Source of the DNA: Haliclona indistincta
Taxonomy: Eukaryota; Porifera; Demospongiae; Haplosclerida; Chalinidae
DNA length: 64,000 bases
Direction: 5' to 3'
Assembly (NCBI GenBank): GCA_964017065.1
Contig: OZ024786.1
Span: forward strand, 271,487-335,486
Below, in pieces: positions 21,931 through 33,002 of the stretch (positions are counted from its first letter, which is position 1; every line of letters starts with the position of its first letter). The notes under the pieces were generated by a model. It saw only the letters and a list, made by a program, of their open reading frames with translations, was not told the DNA's origin and ran no database searches. The position numbers were made by a program, and so were the translations under genes.

Positions 21931-22436
21931 GAGGAGCAACAGTTCAGCTATCTGGCACAGGCAGCACCTTGCGTCGTCCAGTGCAACGTCTGTATCCGTT
22001 GGTATTGTCAAAGGAGGCTAGCAATACACAAGAAGACGAAGAGTCAAGGAGTATTGGTACGAGCATTGGCACACAAGAGGACGAAGATTCAAGGAGTATT
22101 GGTACAAGCATTGGAACACAAGATGAGGAAGAGTCATTTAATGCAGATGATGATGAAGAGTTGGAGAACAATGACGTACAAGATGATGAACAATTGGAGA
22201 ACAATGACGTACAAGATGACGAAGAATTGGAGAACAATGACGCGCAAGATGATGAAGAGTCGAGCTCCCCACAGGAACATGAAGTGTCAAGCCATGTGAA
22301 GAAACGAATACCGACAGAGAATCAGAATATGGAGAAGACCAACAAGGTGAATAAGAAACGCCCCAGAAGAGCTGCGATCCAAGCTAAGGACAGAATTCAA
22401 GCTGTCACTCTCACTGACTCTGATGATGATAACTAA
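21931..22436 (+). pseudogene. BEL/Pao pol C-terminal end (rest of DUF5641 and acidic tail)
   Basis: The frame resumes after Harbinger 2 with the end of DUF5641 (LRRPVQRLYPL at about 21969-22001). An acidic C-terminal tail follows, made of near-repeats of DDEELENNDVQ and of TSIGTQ units. The stop is at 22434-22436, 30 bases before the LTR. The tail repeats are encoded by short tandem DNA repeats (about 22030-22260). Confidence 0.85.
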
Positions 22437-22453
22437 TCTGTTGGCAATAGGCC

Positions 22454-22466
22454 AACGGGGGGAGGA
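22454..22466 (+). promoter_or_regulatory. Polypurine tract of the BEL/Pao element
   Basis: The purine run ACGGGGGGAGGA sits directly before the 3' LTR, the expected primer site for plus-strand DNA synthesis. Confidence 0.7.
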
Positions 22467-22616
22467 TGTTGGAGACTATTGACTAGAACTAATTATATTA
22501 CTACATTTATTCATCATTGTAATCACGTGATATAATCAATCTGATTCGGACAGTGTGCATGTGTTAGTAGAGAGTTATCCGAGCGCATCCCAGTCAAGAG
22601 ACAACAGTCCTCTACA
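22467..22616 (+). repeat. 3' LTR of the BEL/Pao element (short form)
   Basis: 150 bases: the first about 30 and the last about 120 match the two ends of the 909-base 5' LTR. The central 760 bases are absent. Confidence 0.85.
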
Positions 22617-22761
22617 TTTATTTTTAATACTCATTATAATTACATCGCAACCATTGGTATGCTAGCTAGCTATAGTTGTTTTCTACATCACAGGTAACAA
22701 TCCCGCTGGTAAATAACTATAATTTGGTTGCAGTACTACAGTTGTTCATGTCCGCCAGTGG

Positions 22762-25700
22762 TTATTCAGGATGCTTGCAGCAGCGGAAACACCAAAAGAG
22801 TTGTGTACTAACTTCATATAGACAAAATCGATTTCCATTCTTTTCAATATGTTGAACTAATTCGTTGTCAACTTTGAGAATACTGCAGCACAGCCACAGC
22901 GGCAACAGTATGACAACTACTAGTAGTATTCCAACGACAATACCAAGAACAATCGTGGTACCTGCAGGTCCTGTATATCCTGCATAAATCAGTAAATTGC
23001 TATGTATTATTGTTATAATTGAATATAGTTATTATAGCTGATGGATTATACTGGCATAGAAATCGATTAACAGAACTAAAAAGCATGCATATAATTAAGT
23101 AATGCTTCTACATGTATTGTGTTCCGCGCTTTTAGGAATTTGCGCTTTCTCGAGAAAGCGCAGCGCTTTTTAGGAATCCCTGGAAAGCGCGGGCTTTCTC
23201 TAGAAAGCGCAGTCACATAAAGCGCCGCAACGTATACTGCGCTTTCTAAGGTCAACGCCTGTTGTCACACGGCTCTTGTCGCTCATGGCTCGACACAAAA
23301 TGGCTCTCTACCATACGTAGGTGTTAGAATTTATGTTCTGCAAAGTTTTTTGTCGAGTGTAATGGCCCATGGCAGCAACTCGTGCTAGCCGTGCAGCTGT
23401 GACGATCGAGCCTGAGCTACCACAATGAGCCTGAGCGAGCATGCACGGTTCCACTTTAGTTGCTACTACTACCTGTGCTGCTCTGTTGTACTTATGACCG
23501 TAGTGTGGTGTTAGGTTATTTGTGTACACTACTAAGTGCTAACTAATGTAGGTAGTTCCACTATTGATAAGTCATTGAGTGTATCTAAAAGGACTAGTAT
23601 CTCATTTCTATTATTCTATTCTATTCGATTCTTCTATTGCTGCTTTTCTAATAAAATCTTTCTAACTATCGAACCCCCGAACGCTACACGTAGCATGCAT
23701 GCCTGGGTATGCAACGCTACATAGACTGTTACCTGTCTCTCATCATAGTGTGATGTACCCTGTCACAGATGCACAGGAACCCAGGCTGACTAAATTTCTC
23801 CCATGCATGGGCATGACTCATACAGTAGGCACAGCTGCATGCAGGTATAGCTGGAGTAAAAACAACCCTAACACATGCACTGATAATTATATGTGTTGAT
23901 GCTGCCTCTCTTCAGAATGGTCACGGTGGGCTGTGGGAGCTAGGTAATAGTAGTACTGAGCTAAAGTGGACCGTGCATGCTCGCTCAGGCTTATTGCGTT
24001 AGCTCTGCAGGCTCGAATTGTCAGATCGCCAGCGCTAGCATGAGTTGTTGCCATGGGCCATTACACTCGACAAAAGACTCACCCAACTTAAATTCTAACA
24101 CCTACGTACATGTAGTAGAGAGCTATTTTGTGGCGATTCTTGAGCGACTAGAGCCGGCCGTGTAACAACAGGTAGGTAGTCCAAGGGTTAGCGCGCATGC
24201 GCAAAAATTTTCTAGAGGAAATGTATTAGAATTTTGGTACAATCAGTACATAACTTCAGACAACTAGCGCGATGGCAAGACCCGATCAAAAATGGACAAA
24301 TCAGGTACCATTCTAATCGTCATAAACTGATCTTTTCGTTTATGACAGTCTTGAGTTAAAGTATAGTAATATTAAATAAAGTATGGACGCTTTTTGCTAA
24401 CCAGATCGTCTATAGCTACATACCAACATCGCACGATGGCGAGACTATCATAGAACGATCCAGCGCCCTTTATTGCCTATACATCGATCCAAACTAGCCT
24501 GTTACATGATGAATTACTACTCGCGAAATATTAATAATAGTTTGTCATGCTTGTATTAACCGATTATACGCGATAGTCACCTGCGCGTGCCGTGCGCGCG
24601 CGCGCGATAGACACCTCGGCGTGTCCAGCAGTACCGTTGCTACAGCAGCTAGTATTATACACGCAGTTCAACGCGCACGGCTCTTTCAAGCTACCAGAAG
24701 TCGTGTCAGTGTTCACAGCTTCCCCCTTGGTAGTTCTCCACTAAGGCTTCTATATAAACTATTTGCGCAATCTGTCTTGCAAGGTAAACTATTTATTACG
24801 TTTACAAGCCAATGTTAGCATTTTACAACATAAGCACGTTTAGCGCTACCATTACAATTCAACTCATTATTACGTATCTAACACACAATACAGTGCTAGT
24901 GATGGCAAAGAGAGCTAGGTATATGACAGTTGATGAGGTGCTGAATGAGATAGATTGTGAAGATTTTGATGAGCCGATGATGCCAGGAAGTGACGACGAG
25001 TTTGACGATGGTGACGACAGTGATGAAAACAGGAATGAGAACCGTGCTGAAGATATCCCCATTTCTCCTCTGCAAACTGATTATTTCAATGACCTAGAAG
25101 AAGAGCAAAGTGACAGTAGCCTTATTCAACCTATACAGTTACTTGTAAGTGTTCCACTCCCTGCTCAACATATCTCAATTCCTCCCAACCAAACTCACCC
25201 ACCCTCTGCTCAACAGCAACAAATCCCAACACCTCTCCGCCCACCCTCCGCTCAACAGCAAACTAGCGCAACTCCTCTCCACCCACCCTCCGCTCAACAG
25301 CAAACAAGCGCAACTCCTCTCCACCCACCCTCCGCTCAACAGCAAACTAGCGCAACTCCTCTCCACACACCCTCCGCTCAACAGCAAACTAGCGCAACTC
25401 CTCTTCACCCACCCTCCGCTCAACAGCAAACTAGCGCAACTCCTCTCCACCCACCCTCCGCTCAACAGCAAACTAGCGCAACTCCTCTCCACCCACCCTC
25501 CGCTCAACAGCAAACTAGCGCAACTCCACTCCACCCACCCTCCGCTCAACAGCAAACTAGCGCAACTCCTCTCCACCCACCCTCCGCTCAACAGCAAACT
25601 AGCGCAACTCCTCTCCACCCAACCTCCGCTCAACAGCGAACCACCGCAACTCTTCGCCACCCACCCTCCACTCAACAGCGAACTACTGCAACTCCTCGCC

Positions 25701-28700
25701 GCCGCCGAACCCGTCAACCCACTACCCAACAACAACCACCATCTGATCGCCGCAGAACTCAACAGCAAACAGCCCCATCTCCTCTACACCAAGCTCAACC
25801 CCCTACTAATTCATGGTCCACCACACTTCAATCATTTACCATCAAAAGTTTTAGCAGCTATGTTGGTCCAACTGTGCCAGTCCCCGAGACTGCATCTGAG
25901 ATATTCAGCTTGATGTTCACTGAGCCATTCTTAGACCAGATTGTAGCCCAGACAAACCTGTATGCTAAACAGACAATGGGAGAAGAGAAGTACGATAAAT
26001 GGGATAAGATCACCAGAGAAGAGCTTAGAGCTTACATCGGTTTCTGCATCCTGATGGGAATTACCATACACCCAGCTCTAGACGATTACTGGAGCACAGA
26101 TCCTGTCCTGCACTATCCTGCCATTGCAGACAGAATCTCGAGAGATCGATTCCGAGAAATATCTCGTTATTTGCACTTTGTGGACAACACCAGCCTTCCA
26201 TCGCGAGGATCACCAGGGTACGATCGGTTGGGAAAGGTGCGCCCAATTATCGACCATCTTTCACAGTCGTTTGTTGATCTCTATGAGCCCCACAAAGAGG
26301 TAGCAGTGGATGAGGCGATGATCAAGTTCACCGGGCAGTCATCTATCAAGCAGTACATGCCGATGAAACCTATCAAAAGAGGAATCAAGGTGATTTTACA
26401 CACTAATAAGAATTATGGCATTACTAGGCAAACAATACATCGTTGGGGTTTGCACATGATATACTTGTGCACACAATAATATATCTTACAACACATCATC
26501 ATCCTTCCCTCAAAAAATAACATTAACTACAAAACACAGGTGTGGGTACTAGGAGACAGCCACAACGGCTTCTTTCAGAAGTTCCAGGTATACACTGGGA
26601 AAGTGGGGAGTGGAGAAAAAGACCTTGGACAGAGAGTCGTGAAGGAGCTCACAGATCACTTACAGAAAAAGAATCATCATGTGTTCTTTGATAACTTTTT
26701 CACTGCTGAAAAGCTGCTGCAAGATCTACTAGTGAAGGACATATACAGTTGCGGAACAGCTCGTAAAGATCGCAAGGGGTTTCCAGAGTTACTGAAAACA
26801 GTACAGCTTGAGAACAGGTATGGATCTTTATTTCTCAACTTCCACACAAAGTTTCAATAATCATAACAGCTTGTAGTACATGTACATTCTTTTTATTGCA
26901 ACCCTTACCAATCTTAGATGTTTATTGCTAACCTTTTAGGGGTGACTTCGTGACTGTACAAAAAGGTCAGCTGTCAGCATCAGCATGGATGGATCGGAAA
27001 ACGGTGATGGTCATGTCCACTGTCTGCCAACCAGATGAAAGTGGTACTGTACTGAGAAGGCTACAAGATGGTTCTAGAGCACCAATTAGTTGTCCCGAGA
27101 GCATCATCAGGTACAACAAGTTCATGGGAGGCGTCGATCGTGGGGATCAGCTCCGTGGGTACTATAGCTGCAGAACCAAGAGCAGAAAGTTCTACAAATA
27201 CGTATACACGTTCCTGCTTGATGTGACAATCACAAATTCATACATCTTGATGAAAGACTTTAGTCCAGCTTGCCCTTTCGGCGATTACAAGAGTTTCCGC
27301 ATACAGCTGGCAAAAGAACTGATCGGAGAGTACTGCAGTCGTCGACGACGTGGTCGAGGAGGGATGGTCATACACACACTGCCATACCGTCACTTCCCAA
27401 TGACAATGCCTGATGAAGGCAACCAGGCTATACGGAAACGAGGTCGCTGTGCACTCCACGCTACCAGAAACATCCGTGCTACCTCAACATGGTATTGCCA
27501 AGAGTGCTCAGTTTGGCTTTGCCATACTGGGGATGCATCAGACTGCTTCTTGAAGTGGCACACTCAGCATCACATCTAGCATTGCATACACACAGTCATA
27601 CCCTACAGTATTAGTCAAGTATTATCACAGCAATAGTCAAAGTATTACCTTCGTGAATAATGTTCAATCTTCACTGCTTGGTTGGTAGTGTAGTAGAACA
27701 GGTCCTAGCAATCCAACGGAACGAGTGAGATGTGCGTGTTCACCATAAATAATTGTGTTCTGGTAGACGTCCACACGGGCTAGCACACGGGACGAGTTGT
27801 AGAGCAGACTGTAGGCTAAAACCATTGTTGTAGAGTAAACACAAGCTTCTTAGCTGTACTATAGCCTACCTAACACTTAGTAAAGCTATGATCTCCTTGG
27901 TAACGATAGTTTTAAGCTTGACAAACAAAGGTCAGCTACACGCACGTAAATACTTACTTGTTTGCGTGACGCCCACGGTGATAGTTCTACTACAACTGAG
28001 TCAACGCTCTCGATCGTATGACCAACAGATAACACAGTCATCGTTCTTCTAGTTCACAAATACTTCTTCGTACAACAGATGAAGCGTTCACGAGGTATGA
28101 CCTTTTGAATTGCATTTTTTGAAATTTTACTGCGTGCTTTAAATTAATACCGCTATACGGTAGTGCGTGGGCGCTAATAATTTCGCGTATAATCGGTTAA
28201 GCCATACAATACACTAACGCAATCTGAACGCTCATAATTAATTTTTATTAAAACTTTTACTACGATAATGCAAGATAAATTATAAGTTTAGTTTCATACA
28301 TCCATTATCTTATTAGTTTGGTTGATTTTTTTCTGCTGATTTCTCTTTTTCAGTACAAAGCTATTTCTCACTTGACGAAGGGTGGACACTGTAGATACCG
28401 TATTTCCAATTCAAAATCTCTAGAAAAATTTATGCCAATTACTAAAAGTTTTTCAAGAATATCTGTTGACTGGTTTATCTTTTTCCATCCCTTACAAAGC
28501 AACAACAGAGACCAATCTCCTGCAATAGATTTTAAAAATCGCTTGGACACTCTACAACAGGGGTCAAACCTTAGAATGCGCAGTATCCGTTGCGCTTTCT
28601 GTGACTGCGCTTTCTGGAGAAAGCGCAGTGCTTTCTAGAGAAAGCCCGCGCTTTCTAGTGATTCCTAAAAAAGCACTGCGCTTTCTCGAGAAAGCGCAAA

Positions 28701-31700
28701 TTCCTAAAAAGCGCGCAAAATTATACTCAATGCATGCGGGTGATGTAAATTAAATTCATAGATTAATGTGATCCATTCGTAGAATAGCCATGAATAATGG
28801 TAAAATTATCTTACCTGTATACATGTCAACCGGACATATAAACTGGTTTCCAGAACTCCGAAACACCTGATCAGCTTTAGTGAATTCTATAAAATGTGTG
28901 TATGGACATAATTTGTTTAGCTTTCTTATAAAAGCATAGTGCTTTAGGAAACTCTAACATGGTGTATTTTGCAATGCACATGCATGCTGGGAATACTGTC
29001 CGGCTGTGATGCATTGCTAAGTAAATGGTACAGTATACCCAACTTGCAAGTGCCATAAAAATTATCACTAAAAAGCATCTAAACAACAAGTGAAGTGAAC
29101 ATGTTCATTATTCTGGTTGTCGGGCTCGATTGCATGTACTTTGTGATCACACAATGCCATTGCAGTGTGCAATCAGCATCAGCTGACTTATTGACTTATT
29201 TTCATGAACACAATTGCAAAGATTGTGAGTCGTAGATTCATGGCGATTTTTCAAACTGCACAGGCAACACAATGTCCCTATATATAAAGCACAGTAAGTT
29301 GCACTTTTAACAACTGTAAATTTGAGGTTCAGTCTGTGCTTTTTCAAAAAGCCTGTGGTTTCTAGTGATTCTTAAAAAGTGCTGCACTTTCTCAAGAAAG
29401 CGCAGGTTTTTCAAAATCGTTAATTATTATACTTACGACAGGTGAGCATAATGAAACGCATCTCAGGACCATCACAACTATCCAGTGATGTGTATGATGA
29501 ATGGTTCATGCAGTTTGTCAAACAAGGATATGATATATTGACACCTTCTGCTGCACTGCAGACTGACAGAATATCAATTTTCCATGATCTTTCATTTCTG
29601 CTAGAAAAAACAATGACATTTATAATAGAATGACTTTGCAAAATACACAATATACTTTGGAACATCAGGACTATAAGATTCAGCACTTGTGTATCCCATT
29701 TGACGACAAGCAGAGTCAGCAAGAACCTTGTTCGCATCACTAAAATTTACACATATAGATCTCCAGTCCTGTTCTAGGTAAATCTCTAATGGATTCTGCA
29801 CTTGGTTGGATGATGGTATTCGGACCTGCCCACTATAATAATTAACGATTTCGGTATCTGCATGCAGAAATATGTACAATAAACAGTGTGCAATAATGTT
29901 AATAATTATTATAATCAAGCTTCCATGAGTAGTGCATTAGATAGTATAATACAGAGATGATTTTAGTCGGAGTGTTGATGCTAATGATTAATATTCATGA
30001 TCATTGATTAATTTTACACTGTTATATTTTATTACTATAACACAACTACGTATAACATCTTGATCAATCAGATCAGTAATTGTTGCAGTGATGTGGTCAT
30101 GACTAATAAAACTATGGAGGTAGGCTAGCTATACATTACTTATGTGATTGTATGTTAATATGACTCAGTATTTATTACTGACCACAATTTATTCCCACAA
30201 TAGTCTTTGGATCACAAGTTGTAGAATCAATTACATGTCCATAATCACAACGCAGTAAGAACAGCTCTGCCTCAGTCACAATGTTGATTACGTTTGGACA
30301 ACGGATACCATTAATTGCTGTTGGCTGGTAATTTTTTCCAATACTGCCTACATCATACCTGAGGACAATAATACTTCAATTATACTAAAAGTTGTAGTTG
30401 GTCAATAGGTTAGAAACAACAATAATATTGACCTTCAATCAATTTTACGCTCATTAACGCGTAAAATTATTCATTGCTGGTGTGGTTACCACTATTCACA
30501 AGCTGTTCGCCCTCTGCTGTTCGCCTACAGCTACGAAAACAATGGCCATCGTGCGAGTACAAGGTTACTTTGTTATTTAACAAATCCTGCAGCCAAGAAT
30601 ACGAGAATTGTCTAACCTAAAAACAAGACTAAATTTGATATGGATAGTTTCTATGTCGACTAAACTCTCGTGTAAGCGACAAAGTCGGCTATAAAACTGT
30701 TTCGCACAAAAGTGTGCATCAACATTTCGCGGACTATACTTAATTTTTAGATCTCATTTAATGCTGAGGAAGCTCCGGTTCGACTCCAAAATCACGTTGC
30801 ATGTTCGTTACAACATTTTCTACGCCAAGTATCCGTTTTGCAAACTTGAATACGATAGAGTTTTTGCCGGATCAGTCGCGCCTAGTTATTATGAATTTGT
30901 GGCATTTTTTGGTGCCAACTTGTTCAATACAAATGATAAAAGCGAAAGATGGACAGATAAGATGATACAAAAAAGGAACCCTAGGCGATGGTTGTGTCTC
31001 AGTAGACTAAACCGCATACTTACAATCCTAGACTTTGCTAGCACTGGCGCAATGAGACGTAAAAGAAAGTTGTAGGTATTAGTTATTGCTCTCACGCGAG
31101 GGCATTAACCGACATTAATGACCTCGGGAAAGTCGGTTGCCCGAGTAACGGTCGAGAGCGCAGCCCGAGACTGTACGAGGGCAACCGACTTTCCCGAGGT
31201 CATTAATGTCGGTTAATGCCCGAGTTGTGTAGGGCAATAAATGATTTATTACATAGTTCGTCTCTGTGAGCGCAATAGCATCGCGAATTTTTCAAACTCG
31301 CAAAGACGCAACGGTCTGTTGCTATAGGAGCCGCTACGCGCGGTCAATAACCTACATTAATGCCCTCGAATAGAGCAATCCGATAAGTGAAAGATGACGT
31401 ACTATGTAATAAGTAACAATAATTATTAATAACTAGCTACAGGTCAATAACCATTTGCGTCCTCGACATATATTTCATCACACAACAAGGAGAATAATAC
31501 AGGGAAGAATCTTGCAAAAGACCGGCGCAATGGTACGTCTGCGTCATTGCGCGTTTGCTATAGATGACGCTACGCGTGGTCAATAATACATTAATGCCCT
31601 CGAATAGAGCAATTGGTGAAAGATGACGTACTATGTAATAAAAATCATTCATTAAAAATTGGTCTTTAATTGATTTACTATAATTGTTATCATTGTCTCA

Positions 31701-32365
31701 GTAGGTATGGAATTTTGGGGGCCAGGAAGGGTGTGACATAGACAGGGCTCATGAAATTTAATGAGTTATGCACCGTCCTTATGCCCAGCCTTGCAGCTGC
31801 TACTTTCAAATCATTACTAACATGCGTTGCTACCTATAGTATACGGCAGGTAAAATACATCTGATCAGTTAAACAACCTCTATGATGTTTTGATGACACA
31901 CACACACACAAAGCCAAATGCTACACCATTTTTCAGAACAGTAATAATATTTAGAATTCTGGAATATAGCTGCTGAGATGTAATCATACATGCAAGCTAG
32001 CTAACTTACCCAAGTGATATTGCTGAGCCCCATTTCGAATAGGTTGCATGTCCAAGTTGTCGGCAAGCAGCTGCAGCGCCTCTATCATCGTTTGTATCTC
32101 CTCGATTGTTGCACACAATGTTCCAACTACCTTGTGTATATACCTGTATGAATCAAATTTTTTTGTCATGCCAAGGCTTTAACATTGTTCTAAGCTTGCC
32201 TGGAGAACTCCTTGAGACGTCGGGACACCATTATTCATTAGGCGAACATCGCCTTCCTTTTGTCCTAAAGATGTACATCACTATAGCGTTCTTATTTTGA
32301 ATTGCATGACACTGACCTTGTACAATTAGAATATGAACTAAAAATAGCAGAATAGAACACTGCAT
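22762..32365 (-). CDS. SRCR-1: two-domain SRCR membrane receptor
   Basis: The exons (minus) are 32365-32317, 32264-32200, 32143-32010, 30358-30183, 29857-29656, 29597-29437, 28886-28815 and 22979-22762. They join into one frame of 358 residues. Signal peptide: residues 1-17 (MQCSILLFLVHILIVQ). SRCR domain 1 (about 20-141) has WNIVCNN, AAACRQLGHAT, GIRCP, LLRCD and TTCDP. SRCR domain 2 (about 145-262) has WRSICV, ADSACRQMGYTSAE and PCLTNCMNHSS. Next come a linker with FRSSGNQFICP, a membrane helix (about 295-317) and a tail. SRCR domains bind proteins or microbial ligands at the cell surface. The tail lacks the YGA motif of its neighbours. The intron after SRCR domain 1a has a GC donor. The last intron (22980-28814) is swollen by transposons. 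Confidence 0.85.
23130..23250 (+). repeat. GCGCTTTCT hairpin repeat, left copy
   Basis: It contains the perfect 20-base palindrome GCGCTTTCTCGAGAAAGCGC and several imperfect ones. The same sequence in reverse orientation lies at 28570-28715. Decayed copies sit in the intron between the linker exon and SRCR domain 2 of SRCR-1 (29340-29405) and SRCR-3 (38950-39025). Confidence 0.7.
23258..24172. mobile_element. Inverted-repeat (foldback-like) element in SRCR-1 intron
   Basis: The left arm (about 23258-23490) and right arm (about 23935-24172) are inverted copies, sharing for example AATGGCCCATGGCA and GAGCCTGAGCGAGCATGCACG. The outer ends read CCTGTTGTYACACGGC. No transposase frame is present and no clear target duplication is seen. 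Confidence 0.6.
24902..27579 (+). CDS. piggyBac transposase
   Basis: The exons are 24902-26389, 26540-26817 and 26940-27579, with GT-AG introns, giving 801 residues in one frame. The N-terminus is acidic. Residues about 95-250 are a low-complexity region of about ten PPSAQQQTSATPLH units encoded by 42-base tandem repeats. The DDE_Tnp_1_7 domain follows, with catalytic Asp residues in EVAVDEAMIKF, VFFDNFFTAEK and MGGVDRGDQ. At the C-terminus is a cysteine-rich zinc-finger-like end (CALHATR ... WYCQECSVWLC ... CFLKWH), which in this family binds the transposon ends. The family cuts precisely at TTAA. An upstream in-frame ATG exists at 24812, but 24902 begins the usual acidic leader. Confidence 0.9.
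25196..25660 (+). repeat. 42-base coding minisatellite in the piggyBac gene
   Basis: About ten tandem copies of a 42-base unit containing CCCTCCGCTCAACAGCAAAC. Because 42 is a multiple of three, all copies stay in frame and encode a Pro/Gln/Ser/Thr-rich linker. Confidence 0.9.
28570..28715 (-). repeat. GCGCTTTCT hairpin repeat, right (inverted) copy
   Basis: The inverted counterpart of 23130-23250. It extends a few bases further on its inner side (CCTGTTGT is shared with 23258-23265) and retains the palindromes. Confidence 0.7.
31100..31221. repeat. Perfect palindrome with 43-base arms in SRCR-1 intron
   Basis: The arms 31100-31142 and 31179-31221 are exact reverse complements (43 of 43) around a 36-base spacer. 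The ends read GGGCATTAACCGACATTAATG. There is no frame. It is likely a very young foldback-type insertion, or a site of hairpin-mediated inversion. Confidence 0.85.
31310..31655 (+). repeat. Two direct copies of a repeat of about 100 bases in SRCR-1 intron
   Basis: 31318-31412 and 31555-31645 share TTGCTATAG, GTCAATAA, ACATTAATGCCCTCGAATAG and GTGAAAGATGACGTACTATG. The motif CATTAATGCCCTCG relates them to the palindrome at 31100-31221. Confidence 0.7.
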
Positions 32366-33002
32366 TCTTCCCCTCTGAACCGATGCAACTAGAACAGTGT
32401 GAGGACGTCAGATAGCCGGGCGGGAGCTAATCGAGCACCAAAACCTCGAGCAAACTCGCAAAACAGCCACGCCTGAGGTAAACGGGGCAATTTCATAAAA
32501 TCGGGTATTTCCGTAATTTAAAGTAAAAGGAATCGGTGTGCATGCAACATACAGCTTGCGCTAGTCTCTGGCTATTATTATGGTATAGAATAATACCTTG
32601 ACGAGATCGCTAGCTTGTGCTGAGTTTATAATAATTATAGAACGGCATGCAGAGTGTTTCGCCATGCAGTGATACAGTACTCTTGCCGGCAATGTTCCGT
32701 AATTTAAGTTTTCCTTGCCTTGCCAAGCTCCATTTACATGTACATTGAATTAATAACTAAAAAGTGTACCCAGGTACATAAGTGTAGAAATAACTTAATT
32801 ATAATTATATTATGTTGCAAATAATTATGTTACATAATATACAGAGTGCTAATTGTCACAGAAAGCACATCACGATTCGATATACCGGTAAATGTACAAG
32901 ATCATATCTCATTTAGCTAGACAGTATAGAGTAATTAAACATTCATAAAAATCACAAAACCAGCAGTCATTAAAAAAAACACAACCAGTCCAGCTTGTTG
33001 TT
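32366..33002 (-). promoter_or_regulatory. SRCR-1 upstream region with block conserved in SRCR-2
   Basis: The stretch 32397-32490 (GTGAGGACGTCAGATAGCC...) is nearly identical to 36180-36275 upstream of SRCR-2. Both lie 30-120 bases before the start codon. A CRE-like TGACGT is present on the gene strand. The rest of the spacer up to the end of SRCR-2 shows no gene. Confidence 0.5.

Larger units (their letters stand above)
6836..22616 (+). mobile_element. BEL/Pao LTR retrotransposon, nested and degenerate
   Basis: The element starts TGTTGGAGAC, ends CTCTACA, and has the 5-base duplication TTTAT on both sides (6831-6835, 22617-22621), the usual size for BEL/Pao. In order it carries a 5' LTR, a primer site starting TGG, a gag with the BEL-type DUF1759 region and CCHC fingers, an aspartic protease, reverse transcriptase with YVDD, RNase H, a DDE integrase, a DUF5641 tail, a purine tract and a 3' LTR. 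Two Harbinger-type transposons (8867-11890 and 16176-21927) are nested in it. Without them the element is about 7 kb, a normal BEL/Pao size. Several frameshifts and a stop codon in pol show that this copy is inactive. Confidence 0.93.
24560..28196 (+). mobile_element. piggyBac transposon, complete-looking
   Basis: The ends are perfect 14-base inverted repeats, CCGATTATACGCGA and TCGCGTATAATCGG. TTAA sits on each side (24556-24559, 28197-28200), the invariant piggyBac target. The element is 3637 bases long and holds one spliced transposase gene with no lesion that I can see. It lies in the last intron of SRCR-1 on the opposite strand. The rest of the interior is non-coding. Confidence 0.92.
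22980..28814 (-). other. 5.8 kb last intron of SRCR-1, filled by mobile elements
   Basis: In the paralogues SRCR-2 and SRCR-3 this intron is about 600 and 290 bases long. Here it holds inverted copies of a GCGCTTTCT hairpin repeat near its two ends (23130-23250 and 28570-28715), a 915-base inverted-repeat element (23258-24172) and a complete-looking piggyBac transposon (24560-28196). Confidence 0.75.

Noticed and set aside
21832..22299. A 155-residue frame overlapping the pol tail
   Set aside because: It is an alternate frame of the acidic repeat region; the DUF5641 frame is the real one.
25149..25913. Long overlapping frames on both strands at the 42-base repeats
   Set aside because: The repeat length is a multiple of three, so other frames stay open too. 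Only the first frame continues into the transposase domain.
30761..31075. A 104-residue frame inside the SRCR-1 intron
   Set aside because: No recognisable domain, no paralogue in the window, on the opposite strand inside an intron. It may be a transposon fragment but cannot be supported.
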